A stretch of 64,000 bases of DNA from Dietzia sp. ANT_WB102 (lineage in GTDB: Bacteria; Actinomycetota; Actinomycetes; Mycobacteriales; Mycobacteriaceae): NCBI RefSeq assembly GCF_008369165.1, contig NZ_VOBA01000002.1, forward strand, positions 124,001-188,000, in the 5' to 3' direction. Positions 11,687 to 21,574 of the stretch are shown in pieces. Below the pieces are notes generated by a model. The model was given only the letters and a program-made list of their open reading frames with translations. It was not told the origin of the DNA and made no database searches. The first letter of the stretch is position 1; every line of letters starts with the position of its first letter. The position numbers and the translations under genes are program-made.

Positions 11687-12250
11687 GTGGGGTTCATCCG
11701 ATCGGTCCTCGCGCCGGGGGAGACGCTCATCGTCCACGCCCACCCGCACTGGCGCGCCCTGGTCAGGCCCGCGCTGGTCACGGTCATCGGCGCCGGCCTG
11801 GCGGGGATCGCCGGCGGCTTCATAGAGGTGCAGGTGGTCCACGCCGGTGACCGCACTGCGACCTGGGCCCTGGTGGCGCTGTTGTACACGCTGATCGTGC
11901 TCAGGCTCGGATTGTGGCCACTGGTCCGGTGGGCCCGAACCGATCTCGTGGTCACCGACGAGAGGGTCCTCTACCGGCCGGCAGGGTCCTCGAGGCGGTG
12001 CGTGGACGTGCCACTGCGCAGGATCAGTGCGGTCAGGTTCCGCCACACCCTCACTGACCGGGCCCTCGGGACCGGCTGCCTGATCCTCGAGCTCGGTCAC
12101 CTGCCGCCAGTGGAGATCGATCACGTCCCGGAGGTTGCCCGCGTGCATGCCGTCGTCTACGACGAGCTCATGCGGTTGCCACCGCCACCCCCGCCCCCTT
12201 CGCTCGCTGCCACACCGCGGTTCCGCTGGGGGCTCCCGGGGCGCCGGTGA
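11687..12250 (+). CDS. PH-domain membrane protein
   Basis: A 187-residue protein with two transmembrane segments (about residues 22-43 and 55-75) followed by a bacterial PH-like domain (PF03703 type: TDLVVTDERVLYRPAGSS, then VPLRRISAVRFRH). It ends in a run of prolines and a basic tail. It starts with GTG three bases after the birA stop, so the two are likely co-transcribed. It corresponds to Rv3278c by position. Function unknown; the PH domain would face the cytoplasm. Confidence 0.8.
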   Translation: MGFIRSVLAPGETLIVHAHPHWRALVRPALVTVIGAGLAGIAGGFIEVQVVHAGDRTATWALVALLYTLIVLRLGLWPLVRWARTDLVVTDERVLYRPAGSSRRCVDVPLRRISAVRFRHTLTDRALGTGCLILELGHLPPVEIDHVPEVARVHAVVYDELMRLPPPPPPPSLAATPRFRWGLPGRR

Positions 12251-12281
12251 CCACCCCGCCCCACGTGAGACTATGGGCGTC

Positions 12282-13559
12282 GTGAACGACGACTCGCGCA
12301 TCCGCCGCAATCCACTCGCAGCGCCCGTCGTGGCGATGATCGGCGGCGGGCAACTCGCCCGCATGACCCACCAGGCCGCCGTGGCACTGGGCCAGACGTT
12401 GAGGGTCCTGGCCGCGGACCCACTCGACCCGGCCGCTCAGGTCACGCCCGACGTGGTGATCGGTGCCCACGACGATCCCGACGCCGTCCGGACCGCGGCC
12501 GAGGGGGCCGACGTCATGACCTTCGACCACGAGCACGTGCCGCCGCAGATCCTGCTCGATCTCGAAGCGGCCGGGGTGGCAGTGCGGCCGCGTGCCTCCG
12601 CGCTCATCCATGCCCAGGACAAGCTGGTCATGCGTAGGGCACTGGCGGAGATCGGCGCCCCCGTCCCGCCGTTCACCGGTGTCGAGTCGCTCGATGACGT
12701 CCGGCGCTTCCACGCCGAACAAGACGGGCGCATCGTCCTCAAGGCGGCGCGCGGAGGGTATGACGGCCGTGGCGTATGGATGCCGGACTCCCTGGAGGAG
12801 GCCGAGCGGATCGCCGACGAGCAGCTCGCCGCAGGCGTGCCGATGATGGCCGAGGCCCGAGTGCCGTGGACCCGGGAACTGTCCGCGATGGTGGCCAGAT
12901 CCCCGTTCGGGCAGGGCGCCGTGTGGCCGGTCGTGGAGACGGTCCAGCGTGACGGGATCTGCTCGGTGGTGATCGCGCCTGCTCCCGGACTGCCCGACGA
13001 TCTCCGTTCGGCCGTGCAGGCCACCGCGCTGCGGTTGGCCGAGCACCTCGACGTGACTGGCGTGATGGCCGTCGAACTGTTCGAGGTGATCGGCTCGGAC
13101 GGACGCCCCGGGGTTCTCGTCAACGAATTGGCGATGCGGCCCCACAACTCCGGTCATTGGACCATGGACGGCGCCACGACCAGTCAGTTCGAGCAGCACC
13201 TGCGGGCCGTTCTCGACTATCCGCTCGGCTCGACCGTCCCGACCGCGCCGCTTGCCGTCATGGCCAACGTCCTCGGCGCCCCCGAGACGCCGGAGATGAG
13301 CATGGACGAACGGGTCCATCACCTCGGCGCCCGGTTCCCGCACGCGAAGGTGCATCTGTACGGCAAGTCCGAGCGGCACGGCCGCAAGATCGGGCACGTC
13401 AACGTCCTCTCCGACCCGGGCGTCGACCCGGACGACGGGGACCAGGTGTCCGCAGTCCGCGCGGTGGCAGAACTCGCGGCCCACTGGCTGTCCCACGGGG
13501 TGTGGGCCGACGGGTGGGACCCCCACTCGGGGGCTCCCACCGGGGACTTCGACCGCTGA
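12282..13559 (+). CDS. purK: 5-(carboxyamino)imidazole ribonucleotide synthase
   Basis: ATP-grasp enzyme of purine synthesis, about 425 residues, converts aminoimidazole ribonucleotide with bicarbonate and ATP to N5-CAIR, the substrate of PurE encoded next. The N-terminal [15 protein letters not shown], the ATP-grasp segment [12 protein letters not shown] and the C-terminal [18 protein letters not shown] are typical. Start is uncertain between ATG 12273 and GTG 12282; I prefer the latter because a weak -10 (GACTAT, 12269-12274) lies seven bases before it and no Shine-Dalgarno is seen for either. The gap to purE is 28 bases. Confidence 0.93.
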   Translation: MNDDSRIRRNPLAAPVVAMIGGGQLARMTHQAAVALGQTLRVLAADPLDPAAQVTPDVVIGAHDDPDAVRTAAEGADVMTFDHEHVPPQILLDLEAAGVAVRPRASALIHAQDKLVMRRALAEIGAPVPPFTGVESLDDVRRFHAEQDGRIVLKAARGGYDGRGVWMPDSLEEAERIADEQLAAGVPMMAEARVPWTRELSAMVARSPFGQGAVWPVVETVQRDGICSVVIAPAPGLPDDLRSAVQATALRLAEHLDVTGVMAVELFEVIGSDGRPGVLVNELAMRPHNSGHWTMDGATTSQFEQHLRAVLDYPLGSTVPTAPLAVMANVLGAPETPEMSMDERVHHLGARFPHAKVHLYGKSERHGRKIGHVNVLSDPGVDPDDGDQVSAVRAVAELAAHWLSHGVWADGWDPHSGAPTGDFDR

Positions 13560-13587
13560 ACTTCACACCACTACGAAAGGCAACGGG

Positions 13588-14100
13588 ATGACCGAGCGAC
13601 AGGGCGGGCCACAGGTCGGCCTGATCATGGGTAGTGACTCCGACTGGCCGACCATGGAGGCCGCCGCGGAGGCGCTCGCCGAGTTCGGGATCGCCTTCGA
13701 GGTCGGGGTGGTCTCCGCGCACCGCACACCGCAGAAGATGCTGGATTATGCCCGGTCGGCGGCCGGCCGGGGCATCCGCGTGGTGATCGCCGGTGCGGGC
13801 GGCGCCGCGCACCTTCCGGGGATGGTCGCCTCGGCTACGCCGCTGCCGGTCATCGGAGTTCCCGTCCCGCTCAAGTACCTCGACGGCATGGATTCCTTGC
13901 TGTCGATCGTGCAGATGCCCGCAGGCGTCCCGGTGGCCACCGTGTCGATCGGCGGGGCGAGGAACGCAGGGTTGTTGGCGGTGCGGATCCTCGCCGCCTC
14001 GGATCAGGCGCTGCGCGAACGGATGGAGGAGTTCCAGGCCGAGCTCGAGGCGATGGTCGAGCGCAAGGACGACGCATTGCGTCAGCAGCTGCTGGGCTGA
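13588..14100 (+). CDS. purE: N5-carboxyaminoimidazole ribonucleotide mutase
   Basis: PurE class I mutase, 170 residues, moves the carboxyl group of N5-CAIR to give CAIR in de novo purine synthesis. The substrate-binding motif [10 protein letters not shown] is near the N-terminus, then SAHRTP and the [11 protein letters not shown] loop. ATG 13588 follows an AAGG-containing leader 28 bases after purK, so the two form an operon. Length and motifs are normal. Confidence 0.95.
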   Translation: MTERQGGPQVGLIMGSDSDWPTMEAAAEALAEFGIAFEVGVVSAHRTPQKMLDYARSAAGRGIRVVIAGAGGAAHLPGMVASATPLPVIGVPVPLKYLDGMDSLLSIVQMPAGVPVATVSIGGARNAGLLAVRILAASDQALRERMEEFQAELEAMVERKDDALRQQLLG

Positions 14101-14348
14101 CCGATCCTGCGGCTCGGCGGTGGCGCGGCCGGCCGTGGAGGTGCGCGGCCGGCGCCGGGTGGCCATCCGCCGGGGGCCGACGTCCCGACAAGGACCGGCA
14201 GCCGACTGGTAATTTGAAGGGCCGGACGCGGCCTCGCGTCTCCCGCGGAGATCACGGCGGCCGACAAGCGTCAGCGGCCCCTCCTCGAGAACCCGGCCAG
14301 CGCCCGCCGCGCGATCAGCACCGACGATTCCCTCTTGGAGGCCCGCAC

Positions 14349-15518
14349 ATGTCTGGCAACCCCGATTTCGACCTGTACCGCCCGGCGGAGGAGCACGAGG
14401 AGCTCCGGGCCGCGATACGCGCGCTCGCCGAGAAGGAGATCGAGCCCCACGCCGCGGACGTCGATGAGGAGGAGCGGTTCCCGCAGGAGGCTCTCGACGC
14501 GCTCAACACGTCCGGCTTCAACGCCGTCCACGTGCCGGAGGAGTACGGCGGGCAGGGCGCCGACTCGGTCGCGGCGTGCATCGTGATCGAGGAGGTCGCC
14601 CGCGTCTGCGGGTCGTCCTCGCTGATCCCGGCCGTGAACAAGCTCGGCACCATGGGCCTGATCCTCGCCGGCGGCGAGGAGCTCAAGCAGAAGGTCCTGC
14701 CCGAAATCGCCGAGGGCAAGATGGCCTCGTACGCGTTGTCGGAGCGCGAGGCAGGTTCCGACGCGGCCTCGATGCGCACCCGTGCCCGTCAGGATGGTGA
14801 CGACTGGGTCCTCAACGGCAGCAAGGCGTGGATCACCAACGGAGGCAAGTCCACCTGGTACACCGTCATGGCCGTCACCGACCCCGAGAAGGGGGCCGGC
14901 GGGATCTCTGCGTTCATGGTCCACGCCGACGACGAGGGCTTCGGTGTCTCCAAGACGGAGAAGAAGCTCGGGATCAAGGGCTCGCCCACTGCGGAGCTGT
15001 ACTTCGAGAACGTCCGCATCCCGGGCGATCGCATCATCGGCGAGCCGGGCACCGGCTTCAAGACGGCACTGCAGACCCTCGACCACACCCGCCCGACGAT
15101 CGGCGCGCAGGCCGTCGGTATCGCGCAGGGCGCACTGGACGCGGCGGTCGCCTACACCAAGGAGCGCAAGCAGTTCGGTCGTGCGATCTCCGATTTCCAG
15201 AACACGCAGTTCATGCTGGCCGATATGGCCATGAAGGTGCAGGCCGCGCGGCTGATGGTCTACACGGCCGCCGCCAACGCGGAGCGCGGCACGGCGCCCG
15301 GTGGCGAGAAGCTGGGCTTCATGGCCGCCGCGTCCAAGACCTTCGCCTCCGATGTGGCGATGGAGGTCACCACAAACGCCGTGCAGCTGTTCGGCGGCGC
15401 CGGGTACACGCGCGACTTCCCGGTCGAGCGCATGATGCGCGACGCCAAGATCACCCAGATCTACGAGGGCACCAACCAGGTCTGCCGCATGGTGATGGCC
15501 CGCCAGATCCTGTCCTGA
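14349..15518 (+). CDS. Acyl-CoA dehydrogenase (FadE25-like)
   Basis: Flavin-dependent acyl-CoA dehydrogenase, 389 residues, introduces a trans-2,3 double bond into acyl-CoA thioesters. The FAD-binding YALSEREAGSDAASM and WITNGG segments and the C-terminal catalytic-base motif IYEGTNQV (Glu about residue 373) are intact. ATG 14349 follows GGAGG in its leader. It matches FadE25 (Rv3274c) in position and length. The 248-base leader region (14101-14348) holds a possible -10 TAATTT at 14210 but no other clear element. The chain-length specificity cannot be read from the sequence. Confidence 0.9.
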   Translation: MSGNPDFDLYRPAEEHEELRAAIRALAEKEIEPHAADVDEEERFPQEALDALNTSGFNAVHVPEEYGGQGADSVAACIVIEEVARVCGSSSLIPAVNKLGTMGLILAGGEELKQKVLPEIAEGKMASYALSEREAGSDAASMRTRARQDGDDWVLNGSKAWITNGGKSTWYTVMAVTDPEKGAGGISAFMVHADDEGFGVSKTEKKLGIKGSPTAELYFENVRIPGDRIIGEPGTGFKTALQTLDHTRPTIGAQAVGIAQGALDAAVAYTKERKQFGRAISDFQNTQFMLADMAMKVQAARLMVYTAAANAERGTAPGGEKLGFMAAASKTFASDVAMEVTTNAVQLFGGAGYTRDFPVERMMRDAKITQIYEGTNQVCRMVMARQILS

Positions 15519-15550
15519 CGTCCCGGTCGCCGGCCCGCTGACCGGCACAC

Positions 15551-15587
15551 GAGAGCCCCCACTTCCCTGAAGGAGGTGGGGGCTCTC
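15551..15587. terminator. Bidirectional hairpin terminator
   Basis: GAGAGCCCCCAC and TCC pair with GGAGGTGGGGGCTCTC around a five-base loop, with one mismatch. It separates the convergent acyl-CoA dehydrogenase and TIGR03089 genes. Confidence 0.85.
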
Positions 15588-15637
15588 GGCGTTGCCGTCC
15601 GCGCGGTGCCGCGAGGACGGTGTTCAGCGGGCGGTGT

Positions 15638-16324
15638 TCAGAGGGTGAGCGTGGTGCGCTCGGTGGCCGCCACGTCGGCGACGGAGGGGTCGTCGGCGCC
15701 CACCCCGGTGACGAGAACCGCGGTGCCCCCGGAGGCGAACACCCGGGCCAGGACCTGTACCACGTCGTCCCGATCGGGGCCCGCCACGAGGGCGCGGCCA
15801 GCCAGCTCGGGGTCGGCCAGTTCCGCCAGTGGCGAGCCGTCCAGGGCGAGGGCGCCCCCACCTGAGGGCACGAAGGCATCCGGGTGGATGCGACAGGCCT
15901 CGGCGAGGTCGGTGACGCCGGGAGGGACCTCGACGCCGGCGGCCGCCAGCGGGCGGCCCATCGGGTCGGTGGTCATGAGCAGGGTCTCGACGTCGGTGGG
16001 GTGGCGGTCGAGACGGTCCGGGACGGTGACGACGACGACGGCGTCGTCCACGTCCCGTGTGCTCACTTCCGCGCCCGCCCACCAGGCGCCGAGCAGGACG
16101 CCCGCGGTGAGCCAGTGGGCGGGCAGGTCGCACACGATCACGTCGCCGGGCATGACACCGAGTTCGTCACGCAGGAGTCCCGCGATCTTCGCGGCCCAGT
16201 TCGCAGTGGAGGTCACGGACAATTCGATGCGTGACGGGGCGAGCTGGTCGTAGTGGGTGACCATCGGGGTCCCCGGGTCGATCGCGAGGAGCGGTTGGAA
16301 GACGGTGTCGGCAGCGTTGTTCAC
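15638..16324 (-). CDS. TIGR03089-family protein
   Basis: A 228-residue protein matching the TIGR03089 family (Rv3268 in M. tuberculosis), which resembles the N-terminal part of AMP-forming acyl-CoA synthetases but lacks the adenylation core and C-terminal domain. The recognisable parts are an ELSVTSTANWAAKIAGLL segment and the DVIVCDLPAHWLTAGVLLGAWWAGA helix-rich stretch. GTG 16324 is preceded by GGGAGG at good spacing. It lies 25 bases after the LCP gene on the same strand, so the two are probably one transcript. Function unknown. Confidence 0.75.
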   Translation of the reverse strand: MNNAADTVFQPLLAIDPGTPMVTHYDQLAPSRIELSVTSTANWAAKIAGLLRDELGVMPGDVIVCDLPAHWLTAGVLLGAWWAGAEVSTRDVDDAVVVVTVPDRLDRHPTDVETLLMTTDPMGRPLAAAGVEVPPGVTDLAEACRIHPDAFVPSGGGALALDGSPLAELADPELAGRALVAGPDRDDVVQVLARVFASGGTAVLVTGVGADDPSVADVAATERTTLTL

Positions 16325-16349
16325 TCTGGGCCTCCCGGGTGGTGGTCGG

Positions 16350-17912
16350 TCAGTTGACGCAGGGAACGTCAGAGCCGCCCGCGTCGAAAGTCGGCCGTTC
16401 CGCGATGGACGGCGGCAGCGGCTCGTAGGTGTCGGTGGTGGGGGAGTACGACTCGATTCCGACGGCGTCGCCGGTGGGGCCACTGTAGTCCTCGGCCAGA
16501 ACCACGCGGACGGAGCCGGCCGGCACTGCCGGGTCCACCTGCACGGGTAGGCCGCCGAGGGCATCGGACACGGCGAAGGCGGCGGCGTCGTCGGCGGAGG
16601 CCGCGGCCACGTGGGAGGTGTATGCGGCGGCGGGGTCGGTCAACAGGTCGCCCTCCTTGTAGCCGAGTTCGGTGAGGGAACCGGAGACCTGGGAGGCCAG
16701 GCCGTCAATGCTGGTGGTGTTGACCACCGAGACTGTTATCGACGCAGGATTGACACCCGGGGTGCTGGTGGGGGTCTGCTCGGGCCCGGCGGCGTCGTCA
16801 TCCTCGGTGCTGGCGAACCCGGCCACGAACTCCGAGACCTGGGCAGGGTCTGCGGTCACGATCGACTCGCCCCACTCCGTGTACGAGTCGATGCTGGTGA
16901 CCGGGATGGTCTCGAAGCGAACGCTTCCGCCACTGATGTCCTGGAGCTTCATGGCGAAGTCGACGAAATCCCAGTTCTCGTCGATCACGAAGGACCGCTT
17001 GGCGGCGTCGACCAGCGCACCGAGCTTCGAGGGGTCGGCGAGGGTGCCGGCCGACAGGATTTTCTTGACGAGCTGGGACATGAATGCCTGCTGTCGCACG
17101 ATTCGGTCGAGGTCGCCGGCGGGCAGGTCATGGCGTTGGCGCACAAAGCTCAGGGCGTCCGAGCCGGAGACGGTCTGGACCCCGGCTCGGAAGTTCGCGC
17201 CCGACAGCGGCTCGTTCACGCTCTCGTTGAGACAGACGGGTACACCGCCGACCGCATCGGTGAGTAGGACGAATCCCAGGAGGCCGATCTCGGCGTAGTG
17301 GTCGGCCTGAACTCCGGTGAGTTCGCGGACAGCGCCGATGAGCCCATTTCGCCCGGCTTTGACCGCATCGTGCTGATCCTGCTCGGTGAGGGCGCCATCC
17401 GATGCGGTCGACACGGCGCGCTCGAGATAAGCCTCTTTGTTGGCCGCGTAGACGCCGTTGATCTTGCTGCCGCCGACCGAGCTGGTTTCCACATAGACGT
17501 CGCGGGGGATGGAGATTGCGGTGGCGGAACTGCCGTCCTCGGGGATCCGGATGAGCAGGATCGTGTCGGTGTTCTCGCCGTCGTCCTCGCCGGTCCGAAT
17601 TGTGTCGAGTTCCTCCTGGCTCAGCGGCTTGCCCTGGGCGTCGGTCCGGTTGTCGGTGCCGACAAGCAAGATGTCCACGGCACCGTCAAGGCCGCCGTCG
17701 CCCACGTTGAGACCGCCGGCGGAGGTCAGGTCCGAACTGAGGCCGTTGAACAGGGTCCACCCGACGCCGGTGACCAGGAGACAGATCGTCGAGACGAGGG
17801 CCGCGACGACCCGGCCGATCCGGGAAGCGATCGGTCGGGCGGGGGTGGTGTGACGCGTGCCCCGCGCACGGCTGGGGGCGTGACGGGGGGTCACTGGCAG
17901 CTCGGCGCTCAT
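16350..17912 (-). CDS. LytR-CpsA-Psr (LCP) family cell-wall ligase
   Basis: Membrane-anchored LCP protein, 520 residues, of the class that attaches arabinogalactan or other glycopolymers to peptidoglycan outside the membrane. A basic N-terminus is followed by one membrane helix (about 32-55), the LCP domain (DILLVGTDNRTD, SIPRDVYVE, and the arginine-rich LSFVRQRHDLPAGDLDR motif) and a C-terminal LytR_C domain (about 390-480). It corresponds to CpsA (Rv3267). A -10 TACCGT on the minus strand at 17964-17969 and an AAGGACGG ribosome site support ATG 17912. It is divergent from the linker glycosyltransferase gene. Confidence 0.9.
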   Translation of the reverse strand: MSAELPVTPRHAPSRARGTRHTTPARPIASRIGRVVAALVSTICLLVTGVGWTLFNGLSSDLTSAGGLNVGDGGLDGAVDILLVGTDNRTDAQGKPLSQEELDTIRTGEDDGENTDTILLIRIPEDGSSATAISIPRDVYVETSSVGGSKINGVYAANKEAYLERAVSTASDGALTEQDQHDAVKAGRNGLIGAVRELTGVQADHYAEIGLLGFVLLTDAVGGVPVCLNESVNEPLSGANFRAGVQTVSGSDALSFVRQRHDLPAGDLDRIVRQQAFMSQLVKKILSAGTLADPSKLGALVDAAKRSFVIDENWDFVDFAMKLQDISGGSVRFETIPVTSIDSYTEWGESIVTADPAQVSEFVAGFASTEDDDAAGPEQTPTSTPGVNPASITVSVVNTTSIDGLASQVSGSLTELGYKEGDLLTDPAAAYTSHVAAASADDAAAFAVSDALGGLPVQVDPAVPAGSVRVVLAEDYSGPTGDAVGIESYSPTTDTYEPLPPSIAERPTFDAGGSDVPCVN

Positions 17913-18010
17913 CCACCGTCCTTGTCGTCGAATAGGGCCGCTCGAGGCCGCCGATGATCTCCAACGGTACCGCGCCGCGCGCCGGGCGTCGGAATCCGTG
18001 GGGTGCGTCG

Positions 18011-18016
18011 TAGTGT
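18011..18016 (+). promoter_or_regulatory. -10 box of wbbL (leaderless type)
   Basis: TAGTGT lies exactly seven bases before the GTG start at 18024. There is no Shine-Dalgarno sequence, which fits a leaderless message. Confidence 0.5.
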
Positions 18017-18023
18017 GTTGAGC

Positions 18024-18902
18024 GTGACGACCCGACTACCCGTCGTAACGGTGACGTACTCGCCGGGCGACCACCTCCGCAGCTTCGTCGAGAGTCTTCC
18101 CGCGGCCACCACGCGGCAGGTTGGGCTGGTCATGGCGGACAACGGGTCGACGGACGGGGTGCCGGAGACAATCGCGGCGGAGTACGAGTTCGCCGAGTTC
18201 TTCCCCACTGGCGGGAACTTGGGTTACGGCACCGCAATCAACCGCGCGGTGACGGAGATCGCTGGACGGCCAGGGGAGTTCGACCAGGAGTTCGTCCTCG
18301 TGGTCAACCCGGACGTGACGTTCGAGCCCGGTTCGGTCGACGAACTTCTCGCCGCCGCCGCGCGCTGGCCACGCGCCGCTGCTTTCGGTCCGCGGATCTC
18401 CGAGCCCGACGGTTCGGTGTACCCGTCCGCCCGGGCGGTGCCGCGCCTCGGTGCGGGCATCGGCCACGGGGTGCTGGGCCGGGTGTGGCCGCGCAATCCG
18501 TGGACGGCGAGCTACCTCGACGACGCGGACATGGAGACCGAGCGGACGGCCGGGTGGCTGTCCGGTGCGTGTCTGCTCCTGCGCCGCGAGGCATTCGATT
18601 CGCTGGGAGGGTTCGACGAGCAGTATTTCATGTACCTCGAGGACATCGACCTGGGCGACCGTCTCGGCAAGGCCGGATGGCAGAACGTGTACGTCCCCAC
18701 CGCGGTCATCCACCACGACCAGGGTCACGCGGCCAACGCGGTGCCGGAGTTCACGCTTCGCGCGCACCACCGCAGTGCGTATCTGTTCCAGGCGGACAGG
18801 CACCCGCACGCCTGGCAGGCACCGATACGCTGGGCTCTCAGAGCGGGCCTGGGCCTTCGGTGCCGTCTGGCGATCCGCTCCGCCCGGCGCGCTGCGAACT
18901 GA
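18024..18902 (+). CDS. wbbL: GT2 glycosyltransferase, probable arabinogalactan-linker rhamnosyltransferase WbbL
   Basis: Family 2 glycosyltransferase of 292 residues. The nucleotide-sugar fold is seen in VVTVTYSPGDHL and ADNGSTDG, the metal-binding motif in VNPDVTF, and the acceptor-side motif GGFDEQYFMYLEDIDLG. By position it is WbbL1 (Rv3265c), which adds rhamnose from dTDP-rhamnose to GlcNAc-diphosphoryl-decaprenol, the start of the arabinogalactan linker. The start GTG 18024 follows a TAGTGT box by seven bases. In M. tuberculosis rmlD lies just before it; here the gene is absent and only a 110-base divergent spacer separates it from the LCP gene. Confidence 0.85.
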   Translation: MTTRLPVVTVTYSPGDHLRSFVESLPAATTRQVGLVMADNGSTDGVPETIAAEYEFAEFFPTGGNLGYGTAINRAVTEIAGRPGEFDQEFVLVVNPDVTFEPGSVDELLAAAARWPRAAAFGPRISEPDGSVYPSARAVPRLGAGIGHGVLGRVWPRNPWTASYLDDADMETERTAGWLSGACLLLRREAFDSLGGFDEQYFMYLEDIDLGDRLGKAGWQNVYVPTAVIHHDQGHAANAVPEFTLRAHHRSAYLFQADRHPHAWQAPIRWALRAGLGLRCRLAIRSARRAAN

Positions 18903-19008
18903 CCCCGGCTAGGACCCCCCAGCTACACCCACGACGATCCCATCCACCGCCCTGCCTGCTCAGCGCGAGCGCGACCGGCAGGGCCCGACGACAGCAGGAG
19001 CCTTCATC

Positions 19009-20124
19009 GTGACCTCGACGACCCCCGGGAGCGCCACCGTCGGCGACGACCTCATCGCGGACACCGAGGCGGTGGTGCTGGTCGGCGGTAAGGGCACCCG
19101 GTTGCGTCCCCTGACGATCTCGGCACCCAAGCCGATGCTGCCCACCGCGGGCCTGCCCTTCCTGACCCACCTGCTCTCTCGGATCCGGGCCGCCGGACTT
19201 CGGCGGGTCGTACTGGGAACGTCGTTCAGGGCCGAGGTGTTCGAGGAGTACTTCGGGGACGGTTCGGACCTGGACCTGGAGATCTCCTATGTCGTGGAGA
19301 CTGAGCCGCTGGGCACTGGCGGCGGCATTCGCAACGTGCTGCCCGAGCTCACGGCCTCCACGGTCATGGTGTTCAACGGTGATGTGCTCGGGGGGACCGA
19401 TCTGCGCGACATTCTCGCACTTCACCGTGCCAAGGACGCCGACCTGACGATGCATCTCGTGCGCGTCTCGGATCCGCGCGCGTTCGGGTGCGTGACCACT
19501 GACGACGACGGCCGAGTCCAGGAGTTCCTGGAGAAGACGCAGGATCCGCCGACCGATCAGATCAACGCGGGCTGCTATGTCTTCCGCCGCGACCTCATCG
19601 AGCAGATCCCCGAGGGGCAACCGGTCTCGGTCGAGCGTGAGACCTTCCCCCAGTTGCTGGCCGAGGGCAAGCGGGTCTACGGCTTTGTCGACTCGGCCTA
19701 TTGGCGGGACATGGGCACGCCGGAGGACTTCGTTAGGGGCTCCTCGGACCTGGTGCGCGGGATCGCTCCGTCGCCGGCGTTGGGGGGCCACGCGGGGGAG
19801 TCGCTGGTGCACGAGGGTGCCGGGATCGGGGCGGGGGCCGTCCTTGTCGGTGGCACCGTCGTGGGGCGTGGCGCAGAGATCGGGGCCGGGGCCCGACTGG
19901 ACGGCGCGGTGGTCTTCGATGGTGCCCGCATCGAGGCCGGGGCCACGGTCGAACGCTCGATCGTCGGGTTCGGCGCGCGCATCGGCCACAGGGCTCTCAT
20001 CCGGGACGGCGTGATCGGCGACGGCGCTGTCATCGGCGCCCGCTGTGAGCTCCTGCGGGGCGCCCGCGTGTGGCCGGGGGTCGAGATCCCCGACGGCGGG
20101 ATCCGCTACTCCACGGACATGTAG
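19009..20124 (+). CDS. manC: Mannose-1-phosphate guanylyltransferase
   Basis: Sugar nucleotidyltransferase, 371 residues, expected to join mannose 1-phosphate and GTP into GDP-mannose for lipomannan and glycoprotein mannosylation. The N-terminal pyrophosphorylase signature VGGKGTRLRPLT and SAPKPMLP is clear, then a MVFNGDVLGG metal site; the last third (about 255-360) is a left-handed beta-helix of hexapeptide repeats. GTG 19009 follows GGAG. It lies 106 bases after wbbL. It matches Rv3264c. The C-terminal repeats also occur in glucose-1-phosphate enzymes, so nucleotide specificity is inferred from context with pmmA and manA. Confidence 0.85.
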   Translation: MTSTTPGSATVGDDLIADTEAVVLVGGKGTRLRPLTISAPKPMLPTAGLPFLTHLLSRIRAAGLRRVVLGTSFRAEVFEEYFGDGSDLDLEISYVVETEPLGTGGGIRNVLPELTASTVMVFNGDVLGGTDLRDILALHRAKDADLTMHLVRVSDPRAFGCVTTDDDGRVQEFLEKTQDPPTDQINAGCYVFRRDLIEQIPEGQPVSVERETFPQLLAEGKRVYGFVDSAYWRDMGTPEDFVRGSSDLVRGIAPSPALGGHAGESLVHEGAGIGAGAVLVGGTVVGRGAEIGAGARLDGAVVFDGARIEAGATVERSIVGFGARIGHRALIRDGVIGDGAVIGARCELLRGARVWPGVEIPDGGIRYSTDM

Positions 20125-20149
20125 GTCCCGGAGATCGACGCGGCGGCGG

Positions 20150-21574
20150 CTACTCCACCGTCAGGTACGAGTCGCCGGCGGGCCGCGGCTCGCGTGGTGG
20201 GACCGACTCGGCCGGCACGCCCACTGCGACCGCACCGAGCGGTCGCCACGAGCCCGGCAGCCCCAGTTCGCGGCGGGTGGTGTCGGCCGCGAAGATCGTC
20301 GAGCCGACCCAGCACGAGCCCAGCCCGCGCGCGGCCAACGCCACCAGTAGCGACTGCACCGCTGCGCCACCGGCAACAGTGAACATGGTCGCTTCGCAAG
20401 CGGCCCGCCGGTCGTCGGGGTAGTCGTGCGCGCCGGCGTCGTCGTCGACGAACGGCAGGATCAGCTCGGGGCAGGTGCGCAGGAGGTCGCCCCGACCGAG
20501 CCGACGGGCTAGGACCTCGCCGGTGTGACCGTCGGCGCGCAGGTCACGCTCCCAGTCCGCGCGTAGGGCGTCGAGGAGCCGAACGCGCGCGTGGCCTCCC
20601 ACCCGAACGAACCGGATCGGCGTGCTGTGGTGCGGTGCAGGCGCGGTGAGAGCGTCTGCCACGGCCCCGGCCAACACTTCGGCGTCGACCGGCTCGTCGG
20701 TAAAGCGTCGCACCGACCTACGGGCGGGGACGGCCTCGCGGCGCCCCTGCGCCAGGGCCTCGGCGGTGCCCAACCGAAACAGGTCCGACGACCCGTCCCT
20801 GACCAGGTCACGGGCTCGCCGGGGGACGTTCACCTCGTCGTCGTGCTCGTCGTCGCCCACCAGCAGGTGTCCGATCCCGCGCACCACGGCGACGGGCCGC
20901 GCACCGAGCTTGCCCTTGACCAGGTCGGCCGCCGACGCGATCTCGTCGGCCACGGCCACGTCGGTCACCAGTAGTTCGTTGCCCTGGCGATCGACGGCGC
21001 CGTCGTACCCGACCGACACCCGCAGTCCGGCCGCGCCGATGGCCATGTCGATCTGGCCGGTCCGCCAGGCCCGCCCCATGGTGTCGGTGACCACCACGGC
21101 GAGACGCGCGCCGGTGAGGCGGCGCAGGTCGCGGGCGAGCGCCGCGGCGGACGCGTCGGGGTTCTCGGGCAACAGTGCGAGTTCGCGGGACTCGACGTTG
21201 GAACCGTCGACGCCCGCGGCGGCCTGGACGATCCCGAGCCGATTCTCCGTGATGAGCGTGCGGTTGACCCGCGCGACCACCCGGACCGACTCGGCGTCCA
21301 CGAGTTGTCGCCGCAGGGCGTCGCGCTCGTCCGGGTCTGTGGGCGCGGGCACGATCCGTCCCTCGGTCTTGGACAGGACCTTGGAGGTGAGCACCACGAC
21401 GTCGCCGTCGACCAGGCCGTGCGGGTCGGCGGTCAGTGCGTCGGCGAGGATGCGCGAGAGGTCGTCACCGGGTCGGAACTCGGGCAGGCCGTCGGGGGCC
21501 CACATGGTCACGTCCGCGGGCGCGGCGTGCTCGACGGACCAGCGGCGGATCTCCGGGACCGCGCCGTCGGTCAT
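20150..21574 (-). CDS. fbiB: Coenzyme F420:L-glutamate ligase with nitroreductase-like domain
   Basis: Bifunctional FbiB, 474 residues. The N-terminal half (about 20-260) is the CofE-type gamma-glutamyl ligase that adds glutamates to F420-0 ([13 protein letters not shown], and the [14 protein letters not shown] motif); the C-terminal half (about 290-474) is an FMN-binding nitroreductase fold ([23 protein letters not shown]) that reduces the dehydro-F420 precursor in actinobacteria. Its ATG overlaps the fbiA stop by four bases. Together with fbiA it shows that the organism makes F420. Confidence 0.93.
   Translation of the reverse strand: MTDGAVPEIRRWSVEHAAPADVTMWAPDGLPEFRPGDDLSRILADALTADPHGLVDGDVVVLTSKVLSKTEGRIVPAPTDPDERDALRRQLVDAESVRVVARVNRTLITENRLGIVQAAAGVDGSNVESRELALLPENPDASAAALARDLRRLTGARLAVVVTDTMGRAWRTGQIDMAIGAAGLRVSVGYDGAVDRQGNELLVTDVAVADEIASAADLVKGKLGARPVAVVRGIGHLLVGDDEHDDEVNVPRRARDLVRDGSSDLFRLGTAEALAQGRREAVPARRSVRRFTDEPVDAEVLAGAVADALTAPAPHHSTPIRFVRVGGHARVRLLDALRADWERDLRADGHTGEVLARRLGRGDLLRTCPELILPFVDDDAGAHDYPDDRRAACEATMFTVAGGAAVQSLLVALAARGLGSCWVGSTIFAADTTRRELGLPGSWRPLGAVAVGVPAESVPPREPRPAGDSYLTVE

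Noticed and set aside
12168-13526. Long minus-strand frame opposite purK
   Set aside because: Antisense shadow of a confident gene, no domain, no ribosome site.
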